A stretch of DNA of 64,000 nt from Klebsiella sp. RHBSTW-00484 (lineage in GTDB: Bacteria; Pseudomonadota; Gammaproteobacteria; Enterobacterales; Enterobacteriaceae): the NCBI RefSeq assembly GCF_013705725.1, contig NZ_CP055481.1, positions 1,426,001 through 1,490,000 on the forward strand, given 5' to 3'. Below the pieces are notes generated by a model. That model saw only the letters and a list, made by a program, of their open reading frames with translations, was not told the origin of the DNA and did no database searches. The stretch's first letter is position 1; every line of letters begins with the position of its first letter. Of this stretch, positions 42,119-51,225 are shown piece after piece. Position numbers and translations under genes: made by a program.

Positions 42119-44191
42119 TTATAGCAGATCGTCTTTGTTGATGCCCAGCCGTTTCATTCTTGAAAGCAATGTTGTGCGCTTTAGCCCCAGGCGCTGAGCC
42201 GCGCCTTTCGGTCCGGCGACCACACCGTTGCTCTCTTTCAGTACCCGAATAATCAGCTGGTATTCATCTTCGCCGTCTTCCGGCAGTACTTCTGCCGCCA
42301 GCGGCTCCTGCTCGATACTCATTTCTGGTAATGATAGTTGCAGCACGCTGCCGCGGGTCAGCAGCACCGCACGCTCAATCACGTTCTCCAGTTCGCGCAC
42401 GTTTCCCGGCCACTCCATGCGGCTGAGGGTGCGCAGGGTTTCTGCCGGAATGCTGTCGATATTGCGTCCCAGACGACGGGCGATTTTAAAGGTGAAAGCT
42501 TTTACCAGCAGCGGGATATCGTCCGGGCGCTCGCGCAGCGGCGGCAGGTGGATCGGGAAGACGTTCAGGCGGTAGTAGAGATCGCTACGGAATTCGCGAT
42601 CGGCGACCATCTGCTTAAGATCGCGGTTGGTCGCGGCGATCAGCCGCACGTCGGTGTGAATCAACTTATTGCTGCCGAGGCGCTCGAACTCCTGCTCCTG
42701 CAACACGCGCAGCAGCTTCGGCTGAAGCTCCACCGGCATATCGCCCACTTCATCAAGGAACAGCGAGCTTTTATCCGCGAGTTCGAAGCGGCCGATGCGC
42801 TGGGCGCTGGCGCCGGTAAAGGCTCCGCGTTCGTGACCAAAGAGGTCACTTTCCAGCAGTCCGGCGGGCATGGCTGCGCAGTTCATTTTGACCATCCGGC
42901 GACCGTTGCGCCCGCTCAGGTTATGAATGGCGCGGGCAATCAGTTCTTTTCCGGTGCCGGTTTCGCCGAGGATCAGCACCGTGCTGTCGCTGTGCGCCAC
43001 CATTTCGACCTGCTTGAGCACGCTGTTCATCGCTTCGCTGCGTCCGATGATTTCGCCAAACTCGCTTTCAACGTTATTGAGCTGTTCGGTCAGCGCGAGG
43101 TTTTCATCGACCAGTCGCTCCTTCAGACGCTGAATTTCGCGATAGGCGAGGGCATTATCGACTGCAATCGACACGCGCTCGGCGATTTGCCGCAGCAGCT
43201 TAAGGTTGGTGGTGGTGAAAACCTTTTCATCGCACTGCGCCAGCTTCAGCACGCCAAGCAGGGTATTGCCGGACATCAACGGCAGCAGGCACAGGGTCTG
43301 AATTTTGTTATCCCACATCTCGAAGAGCATTTTTTCGTACGGCGCCAGCGGGTCGTGCTCATGCAGGTTAAGCAGCAGCATCTCTTTGCTTTTGAACACC
43401 CGCTCGGTCAGGGTGCCGGCCTCGTCCACTTCGCTTTGATCGTGCACCGGATGGCTGGCGTCGAGATAGTGGGTGGAATAGATATTGAGCTTGCCCTTGC
43501 GGTTGCTGCGCAGCACCACGCTGATGGCGTCAATGCGGAAGTAGCGGTGGATCTCTTTTGCCACTTCGCTGACCAGCTCGTCGATATCCAGCCGCGAGAG
43601 TACGGCGTTGGTGATCGCCACCAGAATACGGAAATTATCGCGCTCGTGGCACAGCAGGTCGTAGTCAACGTTATTGCTGACCCGGCTTTGGATCTGCTCG
43701 GTCACCACGGCGATGATTTGCGTAAAGGTATGCAGCCGCTGGTACTCTTTTTCTGTCCACGGACGGTTGTCGTCGCGAATAAACTCGCAGCCGCCGAAGA
43801 TGCGGCCTTCTGCCGCCAGCGGCAGAAGGCAGTAGTAGCCAAAAGCGGGATAGAGTCCGCTTTTGGCGAGCTGTGGCCAGGTTTCGGCGAAAGTGGTGCT
43901 ATCGCAATGCAGCGCGTCCGGGCGCGACAGCAGGCGTCGTACCGGGCCGTTAGCGAGGACGGTCTCATCTTCGTAACTGACCGGATGGCCTGTGTCATCG
44001 CAGGCGTGGCGGACTGCGCGATGGTTACCCGCTTGCCACAGAATAATTGCTGCCCGGTCGGCGAGCGCAGACTGCTGCACCAGGCGGGTCAGCGTTTCGC
44101 TCAGCGCGGCCAGGTCCGGCTGCTGTAATAAAATACGGGTGATATCGAACAGACCCTGCTGCCCAAGATCGCCCATCGGTGTATACGACAT
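42119..44191 (-). CDS. fhlA: FhlA, formate-sensing sigma-54 activator
   Basis: A 690-residue enhancer-binding protein. The N-terminal half has two GAF-type sensor domains (about residues 20-170 and 195-345) that detect formate. The AAA+ domain has Walker A GETGTGKE, the sigma-54 contact loop GAFTGA and the Walker B region LFLDEVGDMP. The C-terminal HTH is GAAQRLGLKRTTLLSRMKRL. It switches on hyp, hyc and hydN-hypF when formate accumulates without oxygen. It lies downstream of hypE on the same strand, as in E. coli, but a BIME separates the two. Confidence 0.97.
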   Translation of the reverse strand: MSYTPMGDLGQQGLFDITRILLQQPDLAALSETLTRLVQQSALADRAAIILWQAGNHRAVRHACDDTGHPVSYEDETVLANGPVRRLLSRPDALHCDSTTFAETWPQLAKSGLYPAFGYYCLLPLAAEGRIFGGCEFIRDDNRPWTEKEYQRLHTFTQIIAVVTEQIQSRVSNNVDYDLLCHERDNFRILVAITNAVLSRLDIDELVSEVAKEIHRYFRIDAISVVLRSNRKGKLNIYSTHYLDASHPVHDQSEVDEAGTLTERVFKSKEMLLLNLHEHDPLAPYEKMLFEMWDNKIQTLCLLPLMSGNTLLGVLKLAQCDEKVFTTTNLKLLRQIAERVSIAVDNALAYREIQRLKERLVDENLALTEQLNNVESEFGEIIGRSEAMNSVLKQVEMVAHSDSTVLILGETGTGKELIARAIHNLSGRNGRRMVKMNCAAMPAGLLESDLFGHERGAFTGASAQRIGRFELADKSSLFLDEVGDMPVELQPKLLRVLQEQEFERLGSNKLIHTDVRLIAATNRDLKQMVADREFRSDLYYRLNVFPIHLPPLRERPDDIPLLVKAFTFKIARRLGRNIDSIPAETLRTLSRMEWPGNVRELENVIERAVLLTRGSVLQLSLPEMSIEQEPLAAEVLPEDGEDEYQLIIRVLKESNGVVAGPKGAAQRLGLKRTTLLSRMKRLGINKDDLL

Positions 44192-44340
44192 TGCTTAAGT
44201 CCAAAAAGCACCACAACGCGGCGCAGAAGAAAGTGATGACACAAATAATAGTATGTTAATAAAGCGGTTGTTGCCGCCGTTAACCCATCCGTGGGTGCCC
44301 GATGATTTGGGCTGGATAATGATGCTGTCGTCCTGTCGCT

Positions 44341-44431
44341 TTCCCGGCTCGCGCTGCGCTTAGCCGGGCTACAGGTGTGCGCAGTTTTGTAGCCCGGATA
44401 AGGCGTTAGCCGCAATCCGGGATCCCGCACT
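44341..44431. repeat. BIME between hypE and fhlA
   Basis: CCCGGCTCGCGCTGCGCTTA with AGCCGGGCTAC, and inverted TAGCCCGGATAAGGCGTTAG with CCGCAATCCGGG. It occupies most of the 241-bp gap. Such elements can pause degradation or transcription inside an operon. Confidence 0.8.
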
Positions 44432-44432
44432 A

Positions 44433-45443
44433 TTAACAAATTCTTGGCAGCGGCTCGGCGTGGGGAAGATCGAGCGTGCGCTTCACGCCGTACAGGCCAA
44501 TGGATCGCACTCCCCGGCGCTCAACAACGTCGCCAATTATCGCCGCATCTCGCCCTAATGGGTGAGACCGTAAATGCGCAAGTACGCTTTCCGCCGCCTC
44601 GCGGGCGACGACAATCACCAGCTTACCTTCATTGGCAAAATTTAGCGCGTCCAGCCCGAGCAGCTCGCACACCCCGCGCACGGTATCGTTCACCGGCAGC
44701 TTTTGTTCGTGCAGCTCAATCCCGCAGCCGCTGGCGGCGGCGAACTCATGGGCCACCGCGTTTACTCCGCCGCGGGTCGCATCGCGCAGTGCTTTGACGC
44801 CAGCGACGTCGCGCAGGGGCTGAATTAAGGGCGTCAGCACCGCGCAGTCGCTGGACAGCGCGCCGTCCAGCCCCATCTGCTCGCGCAGGTTGAGAATCGT
44901 CGCGCCATGATCGCCAAGCGTACCGCTGACCAGCAGGACATCGCCGGCGCTAATCTGTTGCACACCCCAGCGAATATCGGTGGGGATGACGCCGATCCCG
45001 GCGGTATTAATAAACAGCTTATCCGCCGCACCGCGCGGCACCACTTTGGTATCGCCAGTGACAATGGCGATACCCGCTTCCCGCGCGGTCTGCGCCATGC
45101 TGCTCACCACCGCTTCGAGAGTGGCCATCTCCAGCCCCTCTTCAAGAATAAATCCACAGGAGAGGTAGCGTGGGATCGCACCGCTCACCGCTACATCGTT
45201 GGCGGTGCCGCAGACCGCCAGCTTGCCGATATTGCCGCCGGGGAAAAACAGCGGATCGATGACGTAGCTATCGGTGGAGAAAGCGAGTCTGTCGCCCTGA
45301 GCGGTAAGCTGAGCGAGATCGAGACGCGCCTGATCCTCCTGCTCCGCCAGCCAGGGATTGGCGAAAGCTTGCATAAACAGGGAGGCGATCAGCTGTTGCA
45401 TCGCCTGACCGCCGCTACCGTGGGCTAACTGGACGCTTTTCAT
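44433..45443 (-). CDS. hypE: HypE, hydrogenase maturation (cyanide ligand synthesis)
   Basis: A 336-residue PurM-like ATPase. The start is set by MKSVQLAHGSGGQAMQQLI, and the 4-bp overlap with hypD supports it. The C-terminus is PRIC, whose terminal Cys receives the carbamoyl group from HypF and is dehydrated to a thiocyanate. Motifs include STDSYVIDPLFFPGGNIGKL and VVTGDTKVV-like IVTGDTKVV. It passes the cyanide to the HypC-HypD complex for the NiFe site. Confidence 0.96.
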   Translation of the reverse strand: MKSVQLAHGSGGQAMQQLIASLFMQAFANPWLAEQEDQARLDLAQLTAQGDRLAFSTDSYVIDPLFFPGGNIGKLAVCGTANDVAVSGAIPRYLSCGFILEEGLEMATLEAVVSSMAQTAREAGIAIVTGDTKVVPRGAADKLFINTAGIGVIPTDIRWGVQQISAGDVLLVSGTLGDHGATILNLREQMGLDGALSSDCAVLTPLIQPLRDVAGVKALRDATRGGVNAVAHEFAAASGCGIELHEQKLPVNDTVRGVCELLGLDALNFANEGKLVIVVAREAAESVLAHLRSHPLGRDAAIIGDVVERRGVRSIGLYGVKRTLDLPHAEPLPRIC

Positions 45444-46561
45444 GCTTCGATTTCCTGACTGCGATATTGATACCAGGCGGCGCAAGCGCCTTCCGATGAG
45501 ACCATCAGCGCGCCGAACGCGCTTTGCGGGTTGCAGGTATTGCCGAACAGCGGGCACTGATGAGGTTTACAACGACCGGTCAGCACCTCGCCGCAGCGGG
45601 CGCGCGGATCGTCGCAAACGCGCTGCGGTGCCGGACGGAAATGCGCCTCGGCGTCAAAGTGTTGATAAGCGAGCGTCAGATGCACGCCGGAATCGCTAAT
45701 CACCCCCAGACCGCGCCACTCGCTGTCGCCGCTGAGGCAGAAAACGTCGGCGATGGCTGACTGCGCCAGCGGGTTGCCTTCATCAGGCACCACCCGGCGG
45801 TACTGGTTTTCCACCTCGCTGTGCCGCGCTATTGTCTGCTCAACCAGCATCACTGCGCCTTGCAGTAGATCAAGCGGTTCGAATCCTGCCACCACTAATG
45901 GACGATGATAGTCGCTGGCGATAAATCCGTAGGCTTCGGTACCAATCACCATGCTGACGTGACCGGGGGCGAGAAAGGCGTCGATCCCGTTATCCGGCTG
46001 ATCGAGCAGGCTGCGCAGGGTCGGCAGCAGGGTGATGTGCTGGCAGAAAAAGTAGAAGTTTGATACGCCGCGCTCGCGGGCCTGACGCAAGGTCAGGGCG
46101 GTGGCGGGCATGGTGGTTTCGAAGCCGAGACCGAAGAATACCACTTCACGCTCAGGGTTCTGCTGCGCCAGCTTCAGGGCGTCCATTGGTGAATAGACAA
46201 TGCGCACATCGGCCCCGCGCGATTTTGCCTGCAGCAGCGAACCGTTTTTTCCCGGCACGCGCATGGCGTCGCCGAAGGTACAGAAAATCACCCCCGGGCG
46301 GCTGGCGATATCGATGCAGGCGTCGATGCGCCCCATCGGCAGTACGCACACCGGGCAGCCGGGGCCGTGAATAAACTCGATGTTTTCCGGCAGCAGCTGG
46401 TCGAGGCCAAACTTAAAAATGGCGTGAGTATGGCCGCCGCACACTTCCATTATGCGCAGCGGACGTTCGGCGGTATGCGGCAGCAGGTGCGCGCGCTGCT
46501 GGAGATGTTCCACCAGCTGCATCACCTGTTCCGGGGCGCGGTATTCATCAACAAAACGCAT
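45440..46561 (-). CDS. hypD: HypD, scaffold for Fe(CN)2CO assembly
   Basis: A 373-residue iron-sulphur protein. Conserved motifs are EVCGGHTHAIFK (about residue 40), GPGCPVCVLP (about 68) and the C-terminal cluster-binding Cys in CGEVLTGRCKPHQCPLFGNTC (seen in pieces at about 335-355). It assembles the iron with its CN and CO ligands together with HypC. The gene starts immediately after the hypC stop and overlaps hypE. Confidence 0.96.
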   Translation of the reverse strand: MRFVDEYRAPEQVMQLVEHLQQRAHLLPHTAERPLRIMEVCGGHTHAIFKFGLDQLLPENIEFIHGPGCPVCVLPMGRIDACIDIASRPGVIFCTFGDAMRVPGKNGSLLQAKSRGADVRIVYSPMDALKLAQQNPEREVVFFGLGFETTMPATALTLRQARERGVSNFYFFCQHITLLPTLRSLLDQPDNGIDAFLAPGHVSMVIGTEAYGFIASDYHRPLVVAGFEPLDLLQGAVMLVEQTIARHSEVENQYRRVVPDEGNPLAQSAIADVFCLSGDSEWRGLGVISDSGVHLTLAYQHFDAEAHFRPAPQRVCDDPRARCGEVLTGRCKPHQCPLFGNTCNPQSAFGALMVSSEGACAAWYQYRSQEIEA

Positions 46562-46834
46562 TTACCGCTCCTCGCCGTACAGCAGCGCGCCGACGTCCGG
46601 CTCCACTTCAAACATATTTTGCAGCGCTTCCAGGGTGTCGCGGGCTTCCGCTTCATTAATGATGCTCATGGCGAAGCCGACGTGCACCAGCACCCACTGG
46701 CCCAGGCGCGGCTGGCCCTGGTCGTCAACCGCGCCGACTAAGGTGAGATCGACTTCGCGCTGAATACCGCACACTTCAACCTTCGCCAGATTGCCGTCAA
46801 TAGCGCAGATTTGTCCCGGAATGCCTATGCACAT
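46562..46834 (-). CDS. hypC: HypC, hydrogenase maturation chaperone
   Basis: A 90-residue protein starting MCIGIPGQ. Cys2, exposed after Met removal, binds the iron group and the hydrogenase large-subunit precursor. It overlaps hypB by 10 bp and directly abuts hypD. It serves HycE here. Confidence 0.96.
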   Translation of the reverse strand: MCIGIPGQICAIDGNLAKVEVCGIQREVDLTLVGAVDDQGQPRLGQWVLVHVGFAMSIINEAEARDTLEALQNMFEVEPDVGALLYGEER

Positions 46835-47697
46835 TGCTGCGCCTCCAGCCAGTTAAGCCACTGGTCCATGCCTTCGCCACTGGTGGCGGAAAGCAGGATG
46901 ATTTCAATATTCGGGTTCACCTCGCGGGCGCAGGCGAGGCACTGTTCAACGTCAAAGTTGAGATACGGCAGCAGGTCAACTTTGTTGAGTAGCATCAGGC
47001 TGGCGGCGGCGAACATGTGCGGGTACTTCAGTGGTTTGTCTTCGCCTTCGGTCACCGACAGCACCGCCACTTTATGGCGTTCGCCGAGGTCGAAGCTTGC
47101 CGGGCACACCAGGTTGCCGACGTTTTCAATAAACAGAATGCCGTTGTCGGCAAGCGGCAGGCGCGGGGCGGCGTCGGCAATCATCTGCGCGTCAAGGTGG
47201 CAACCCTTACCGGTGTTGACCTGAATCGCCGGGGTACCGGTGGCGCGAATGCGCGCGGCATCGTTCACCGTCTGCTGATCGCCTTCGATCACCGCGCAGG
47301 CAGTTTTCTCTTTCAGCCGCAGCAGGGTTTCGGTTAACAGGGTGGTTTTGCCGGAGCCGGGGCTGGAGACCAGGTTGAGTACCAGCTGGCCTTTGGCGGT
47401 GAAGCGCGCGCGGTTGCGGGCGGCCAGACGGTTGTTTTTATCCAGCACGTCGATTTCGACTTCTAACATCCGCCGCTGGCTCTGGCCCGGCGCGTGGGTT
47501 CCCGCTTCGCCGTGACCGTAGTGCAGGTCGCCAGCATCCGAGCGGGTGGGGGCGAAGTTATCGGTTTTGACGCCGGTAATGTTCATCATCGGGCGCGGGG
47601 CAGGCGCGAAGGGGGCGCTGCGAAACGCCGAGTGTGGGTTATGTTCGTCGCCTTCTATATAAAGGTTGCCTTCACCGCAGCCGCAGGTTGTACACAT
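46825..47697 (-). CDS. hypB: HypB, nickel-insertion GTPase
   Basis: A 290-residue G3E-type GTPase. The N-terminal high-affinity nickel motif CTTCGCGEG, a short spacer with a few His, the P-loop [11 protein letters not shown] and the later NKVDLLPYL specificity motif are all present. It lacks the long His tract of some HypB proteins. It hands nickel to HycE together with HypA; the two genes are 3 bp apart. Confidence 0.96.
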   Translation of the reverse strand: MCTTCGCGEGNLYIEGDEHNPHSAFRSAPFAPAPRPMMNITGVKTDNFAPTRSDAGDLHYGHGEAGTHAPGQSQRRMLEVEIDVLDKNNRLAARNRARFTAKGQLVLNLVSSPGSGKTTLLTETLLRLKEKTACAVIEGDQQTVNDAARIRATGTPAIQVNTGKGCHLDAQMIADAAPRLPLADNGILFIENVGNLVCPASFDLGERHKVAVLSVTEGEDKPLKYPHMFAAASLMLLNKVDLLPYLNFDVEQCLACAREVNPNIEIILLSATSGEGMDQWLNWLEAQQCA

Positions 47698-47700
47698 AAT

Positions 47701-48051
47701 TTACTCCTGATCTACTTCTATTCGCTGAATCTGTAAGCCATCGTCCGCCACGATCTGTAACTGGTCGCTCTGACACTGCGGGCAGCGGCGCACGTGCTGT
47801 GAGATAAGGTGCACGTACTGCTGGCAGGTTTCACACCAGCATTCAGCCTGTTGTTCGGCGATATGCAGTTTGCAGCCTTCCGCCAGCGTGCCGCGGCACA
47901 CCAGTTCAAAGCAGAAGGTCAACGCACTGGCTTCCACGCAGGAAAACGCTCCCACCTTCAACCACACGCCGGTGACCCGACGCGCGCCGGCCTGCTGCGC
48001 CTGCTGTTCGATAATTTCCAGCGCCCGCTGGCTAAGAGTGATTTCGTGCAT
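47701..48051 (-). CDS. hypA: HypA, nickel metallochaperone
   Basis: A 116-residue protein starting MHEITLSQRAL, whose N-terminal Met-His-Glu binds nickel. The zinc-binding pairs are CETC and CPQC (about residues 73-76 and 89-92). The start at 48051 is preferred to one 17 codons upstream because it begins the conserved MHE motif. It heads the hypABCDE unit behind a sigma-54 promoter at 48081-48096. Confidence 0.96.
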   Translation of the reverse strand: MHEITLSQRALEIIEQQAQQAGARRVTGVWLKVGAFSCVEASALTFCFELVCRGTLAEGCKLHIAEQQAECWCETCQQYVHLISQHVRRCPQCQSDQLQIVADDGLQIQRIEVDQE

Positions 48052-48080
48052 GGTGCCTCCGTATCGCGATGGCCCATAGA

Positions 48081-48096
48081 TGCAATAACGATGCCA
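48081..48096 (-). promoter_or_regulatory. Sigma-54 promoter for hypA
   Basis: On the minus strand TGGCATCGTTATTGCA matches TGGCAC-N5-TTGCA with GG and GC 12 bases apart. The predicted start of transcription is about 20 bases before the hypA ATG. Confidence 0.75.
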
Positions 48097-48108
48097 GGTC
48101 ATAGCTAA

Positions 48109-48158
48109 TGTCGGATAAATGTCGATGACAGCCGTCTGACATCGTCATCGACATGTCA
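48109..48158. promoter_or_regulatory. Candidate FhlA activating region between hypA and hycA
   Basis: The region repeats TGTCG and TGACA several times: TGTCGATGACA at 48120-48130 and TGACATCGTCATCGACATGT (with CA following) from 48137. It lies between the two divergent sigma-54 promoters, where FhlA binds in E. coli. Confidence 0.6.
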
Positions 48159-48209
48159 TTTTAACGGTTTGTTTATATTAAATTCGTTAAATATCAATAA
48201 ATTAAAATA

Positions 48210-48225
48210 TGGCACGGAAAATGCT
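48210..48225 (+). promoter_or_regulatory. Sigma-54 promoter for hycA
   Basis: TGGCACGGAAAATGCT fits the -24/-12 consensus, with GG at 48211 and GC at 48223. It is about 35 bases before the hycA start. Confidence 0.8.
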
Positions 48226-48259
48226 TAAACGGTGCATCTCATACAACGGGGGAGCCGGG

Positions 48260-48709
48260 ATGACTATTTGGGAATTAAGTGAAAAGGCGGACTACATCGC
48301 CGATCGTCACCGCCAGCATCAGGAGCAGTGGCACACCTACTGCAACTCGCTGGTTCAGGGGATAACGCTGTCGAAAGCGCGTCTGCATCACGCCATGAGC
48401 TGTGCGCCGGACAAAGAGCTGTGCTTCGTCCTGTTTGGCCATTTTCAGGTCTACGTCGCGCTGGCGGAAGGCTTTAACAGCCACACCATCGAATATTACG
48501 TCGAAACCAAAACCGGTGACGATAAGCGCTTGATTGCACAGGCAACGCTGGGTTCAGACGGCACCATTGATGGCCGTATTAGCAACCGCGACCGCGAGCA
48601 GGTTCTCGAGCACTATCTGGCGGCCATCGCCACCGTATACGACCGCCTGTATGAAGCTATGGAACAAGGCCTGCCGGTGGATTTAAACCACCTGACGCAG
48701 GCCCGTTAA
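48260..48709 (+). CDS. hycA: HycA, negative regulator of the formate regulon
   Basis: A 149-residue soluble protein starting MTIWELSEKADYIADRHRQ behind GGGGGAG. HycA of E. coli (153 residues) reduces FhlA-dependent transcription, and the position as first hyc gene is conserved. No catalytic motif is seen, as expected. A gap with further FhlA-type repeats separates it from hycB. Confidence 0.93.
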   Translation: MTIWELSEKADYIADRHRQHQEQWHTYCNSLVQGITLSKARLHHAMSCAPDKELCFVLFGHFQVYVALAEGFNSHTIEYYVETKTGDDKRLIAQATLGSDGTIDGRISNRDREQVLEHYLAAIATVYDRLYEAMEQGLPVDLNHLTQAR

Positions 48710-48710
48710 T

Positions 48711-48744
48711 CGTCAGGTGTCGACAAGTGTCGAAGCTGACACCT
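48711..48744. promoter_or_regulatory. Candidate FhlA site between hycA and hycB
   Basis: GGTGTCGACAAGTGTCGAAG followed by CTGACACC repeats the TGTCG/GACA words seen before hypA and hydN. An FhlA-binding region at this position is known in E. coli. Confidence 0.55.
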
Positions 48745-48791
48745 GCGCAACCTGTTTTCGTCAAAAATGACTTTCACCCGAGGATGACCCG

Positions 48792-49400
48792 GTGAACCGT
48801 TTTGTAATTGCTGACTCCACCGTCTGTATCGGCTGTCGCACCTGCGAAGCCGCCTGCGCTGAGACTCACCGCCAGCAGGGCCTGCAATCCATGCCCCGGC
48901 TGCAATTAATGCGCAATGAAAAAGAATCCGCGCCGCAGATGTGCCACCACTGCGAAGACGCCCCCTGCGCCGCCGTCTGCCCGGTTAATGCGATTAATCG
49001 CGTCGATGGCGCGGTGCAGCTCAACGAGAGCCTGTGCGTAAGCTGCAAATTGTGCGGCATCGCCTGTCCGTTCGGCGCGATTGAGTTTTCCGGCAGCCGT
49101 CCGCTGGATATTCCGGCCAACGCCAATACGCCGCTGGCACCCGCTGCGCCACCGGCTCCGGCCCGCGTCAGTTCACTGCTCGACTGGGTACCCGGCGTGC
49201 GCGCTATCGCCGTCAAATGCGACCTGTGTTATTTCGACGAACAGGGGCCGGCGTGCGTGCGTACCTGCCCGACAAAAGCGCTGCTGCTGGTGGATATCCG
49301 TGATATCGCCCAGGCCAGCAAGCGTAAGCGACAGCTGACTTTTAATACCGACCTCGGCGATCTGTCGCTGTTTCAGGCGCAACAAGGGGACGTGAAATGA
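48792..49400 (+). CDS. hycB: HycB, iron-sulphur electron carrier of formate hydrogenlyase
   Basis: A 202-residue ferredoxin-like protein with a GTG start. Four 4Fe-4S cluster motifs can be traced: CIGCRTCEAAC, CHHCEDAPCAAVCP, CVSCKLCGIACP and CDLCYFDEQGPACVRTCP. It links formate dehydrogenase H (FdhF, encoded elsewhere) to the hydrogenase. It overlaps hycC by 4 bp and resembles HydN at 61375-61902. Confidence 0.96.
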   Translation: MNRFVIADSTVCIGCRTCEAACAETHRQQGLQSMPRLQLMRNEKESAPQMCHHCEDAPCAAVCPVNAINRVDGAVQLNESLCVSCKLCGIACPFGAIEFSGSRPLDIPANANTPLAPAAPPAPARVSSLLDWVPGVRAIAVKCDLCYFDEQGPACVRTCPTKALLLVDIRDIAQASKRKRQLTFNTDLGDLSLFQAQQGDVK

Positions 49401-51223
49401 GTGTGATTTCATTAGTGAATCAGGCGGTGACCTGGTACGCCGCCAGCGCGGTACTGGCATTTCTGTTCACCATGCGTAAACCGCTGAGCGGGGCGATTGC
49501 CGGGATTGGCGGGGCGGTAGCCAGCGCGATGCTGGTGCTGGCGGGCGGAACGGCGCTGCTGATGCCGGAGCGAGTAAGCGGTGGCATGTTGCAGATGCTG
49601 CATCTGACCATACGGGTTGGCGGCGTTAACGCGCTGTGGCTGCTGGCGATTGGCCTGTCGGCGCTGTCGATTTCACTGTTCAATATCTCCTGGCATCGCC
49701 ATCCGCAGGTCAAAGCGAACGGCCTGCTGGTGAACCTGTTGCTGGCCGCTGCAACCTGCGCGGTGGTGGTGACGAACTTCGGCGCGCTGGTGGTGATGGC
49801 GGAGATTATGGCGCTCTGCGCCGCCTTTCTTACCGGCTGCGCGCAGTCCGGCAAGCTGTGGTTTGCGCTGGGACGTCTCGGCACGCTGCTGATGGCGTGG
49901 AGCTGCTGGCTGGTGTGGTCGTTCTACGGCACGCTTGAACTGGCACAGATTACCCAACTGGCGATGGCTGCGCCGCAAAACGCGCTGTTGTGGCTGCCGG
50001 GGCTGGTCGGTTTTGCGCTGCTGGCCGGGGTTATCCCGCTGCACGGCTGGGCACCGCAGGCCCACGCGGGCGCGAGTGCTCCGGCTGCCGCGCTGTTCTC
50101 GACGGTGGTGATGAAGGTTGGTCTCTACGGCATCCTGACGGTGTCGCTGGCCGGGAGCGTACCGCCGCTGTGGTGGGGCGTGATGCTGCTGGTGCTGGGG
50201 ATGATCACTGCGTTTATCGGCGGATTGTACGCGCTGATGGAGCACAACATTCAGCGTCTTCTGGCGTACCACACCCTGGAAAATATCGGCATTATTCTGC
50301 TCGGCCTCGGGGCGTTTGTCACCGGCGTCGCTACCCATAACCCGACCCTGATGGTGCTGGGATTTATCGGCGGCATGTATCACCTGATCAACCATAGCCT
50401 GTTTAAAACCACGCTGTTTCTCGGCGCGGGGGCGGTGTGGTTCCGCACCGGTCATCGCGATATCGAGAAGCTCGGCGGAATAGGTAAGAGAATGCCGCTG
50501 ATTTCGCTCTCCATGCTGGTGGGGCTGATGGCGATGGCCGCGCTGCCGCCGCTGAACGGTTTTGCCGGGGAGTGGGTTATCTATCAATCCTTCTTCAAGC
50601 TAAGTACCGGCGATGCCTTTATTGGTCGTCTGCTGGGGCCGCTGCTGGCGGTGGGCCTGGCGATCACCGGCGCGCTGGCAGTGATGTGTATGGCGAAAGT
50701 CTACGGCGTCACCTTCCTTGGCGCACCGCGCAGTAAAGAGGCGGAAAATGCCACCTGCGCGCCGTGGCTGATGACCTTTAGCGTGGTGCTTTCTGCCGTT
50801 TGCTGCGTGATTGGCGGGGTTGCAGCGCCGTGGCTGCTGCCGCTGGTGAGCGGGGCGTTCCCGGTTCAGGCGGAAGTTTCCAGCGTTGTCTCCCAGCCGC
50901 TGATCGCCATCCTGCTGATTGCCTGCCCGCTGCTGCCGCTGCTGCTGATGATCTTCTTCAAAGGCGACCGCCTGCCAGCGCGCTCTCGCGGCGCGGCCTG
51001 GGTCTGTGGCTACGACCATGAAAAATCAATGGTCATCACCGCCCACGGTTTCGCCATGCCGGTGAAAGAAGCCTTTGCGCCGATGCTGAAGCTGCGCCAC
51101 TGGCTGAATCCGGTGCGCCTGGTCCCCGGCTGGCAGAGCGCCTCTGCGCCCGCGCTGTTTCGCGGCGTGGCGCTGGTTGAGCTGGCGGTACTGGTGGTGA
51201 TTGTGATTTCGCGAGGAGCCTGA
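49397..51223 (+). CDS. hycC: HycC, large membrane subunit of formate hydrogenlyase
   Basis: A 608-residue integral membrane protein with about fourteen or more hydrophobic segments. It is related to NuoL/Mrp antiporter subunits; the proton-channel-like core is PLHGWAPQAHAGASAPAAAL (about 215-235) and HTLENIGIILLGLG. It anchors the complex and may couple hydrogen production to ion movement. It is followed after 2 bp by hycD. Confidence 0.96.
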   Translation: MSVISLVNQAVTWYAASAVLAFLFTMRKPLSGAIAGIGGAVASAMLVLAGGTALLMPERVSGGMLQMLHLTIRVGGVNALWLLAIGLSALSISLFNISWHRHPQVKANGLLVNLLLAAATCAVVVTNFGALVVMAEIMALCAAFLTGCAQSGKLWFALGRLGTLLMAWSCWLVWSFYGTLELAQITQLAMAAPQNALLWLPGLVGFALLAGVIPLHGWAPQAHAGASAPAAALFSTVVMKVGLYGILTVSLAGSVPPLWWGVMLLVLGMITAFIGGLYALMEHNIQRLLAYHTLENIGIILLGLGAFVTGVATHNPTLMVLGFIGGMYHLINHSLFKTTLFLGAGAVWFRTGHRDIEKLGGIGKRMPLISLSMLVGLMAMAALPPLNGFAGEWVIYQSFFKLSTGDAFIGRLLGPLLAVGLAITGALAVMCMAKVYGVTFLGAPRSKEAENATCAPWLMTFSVVLSAVCCVIGGVAAPWLLPLVSGAFPVQAEVSSVVSQPLIAILLIACPLLPLLLMIFFKGDRLPARSRGAAWVCGYDHEKSMVITAHGFAMPVKEAFAPMLKLRHWLNPVRLVPGWQSASAPALFRGVALVELAVLVVIVISRGA

Positions 51224-51225
51224 GA

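Noticed and set aside
42338..44128. 596-codon open frame on the plus strand within fhlA
   Set aside because: It lies wholly antisense to fhlA, which is complete and conserved. The translation is rich in Gln, His and Ala, as expected from reverse reading of GC-rich coding DNA.
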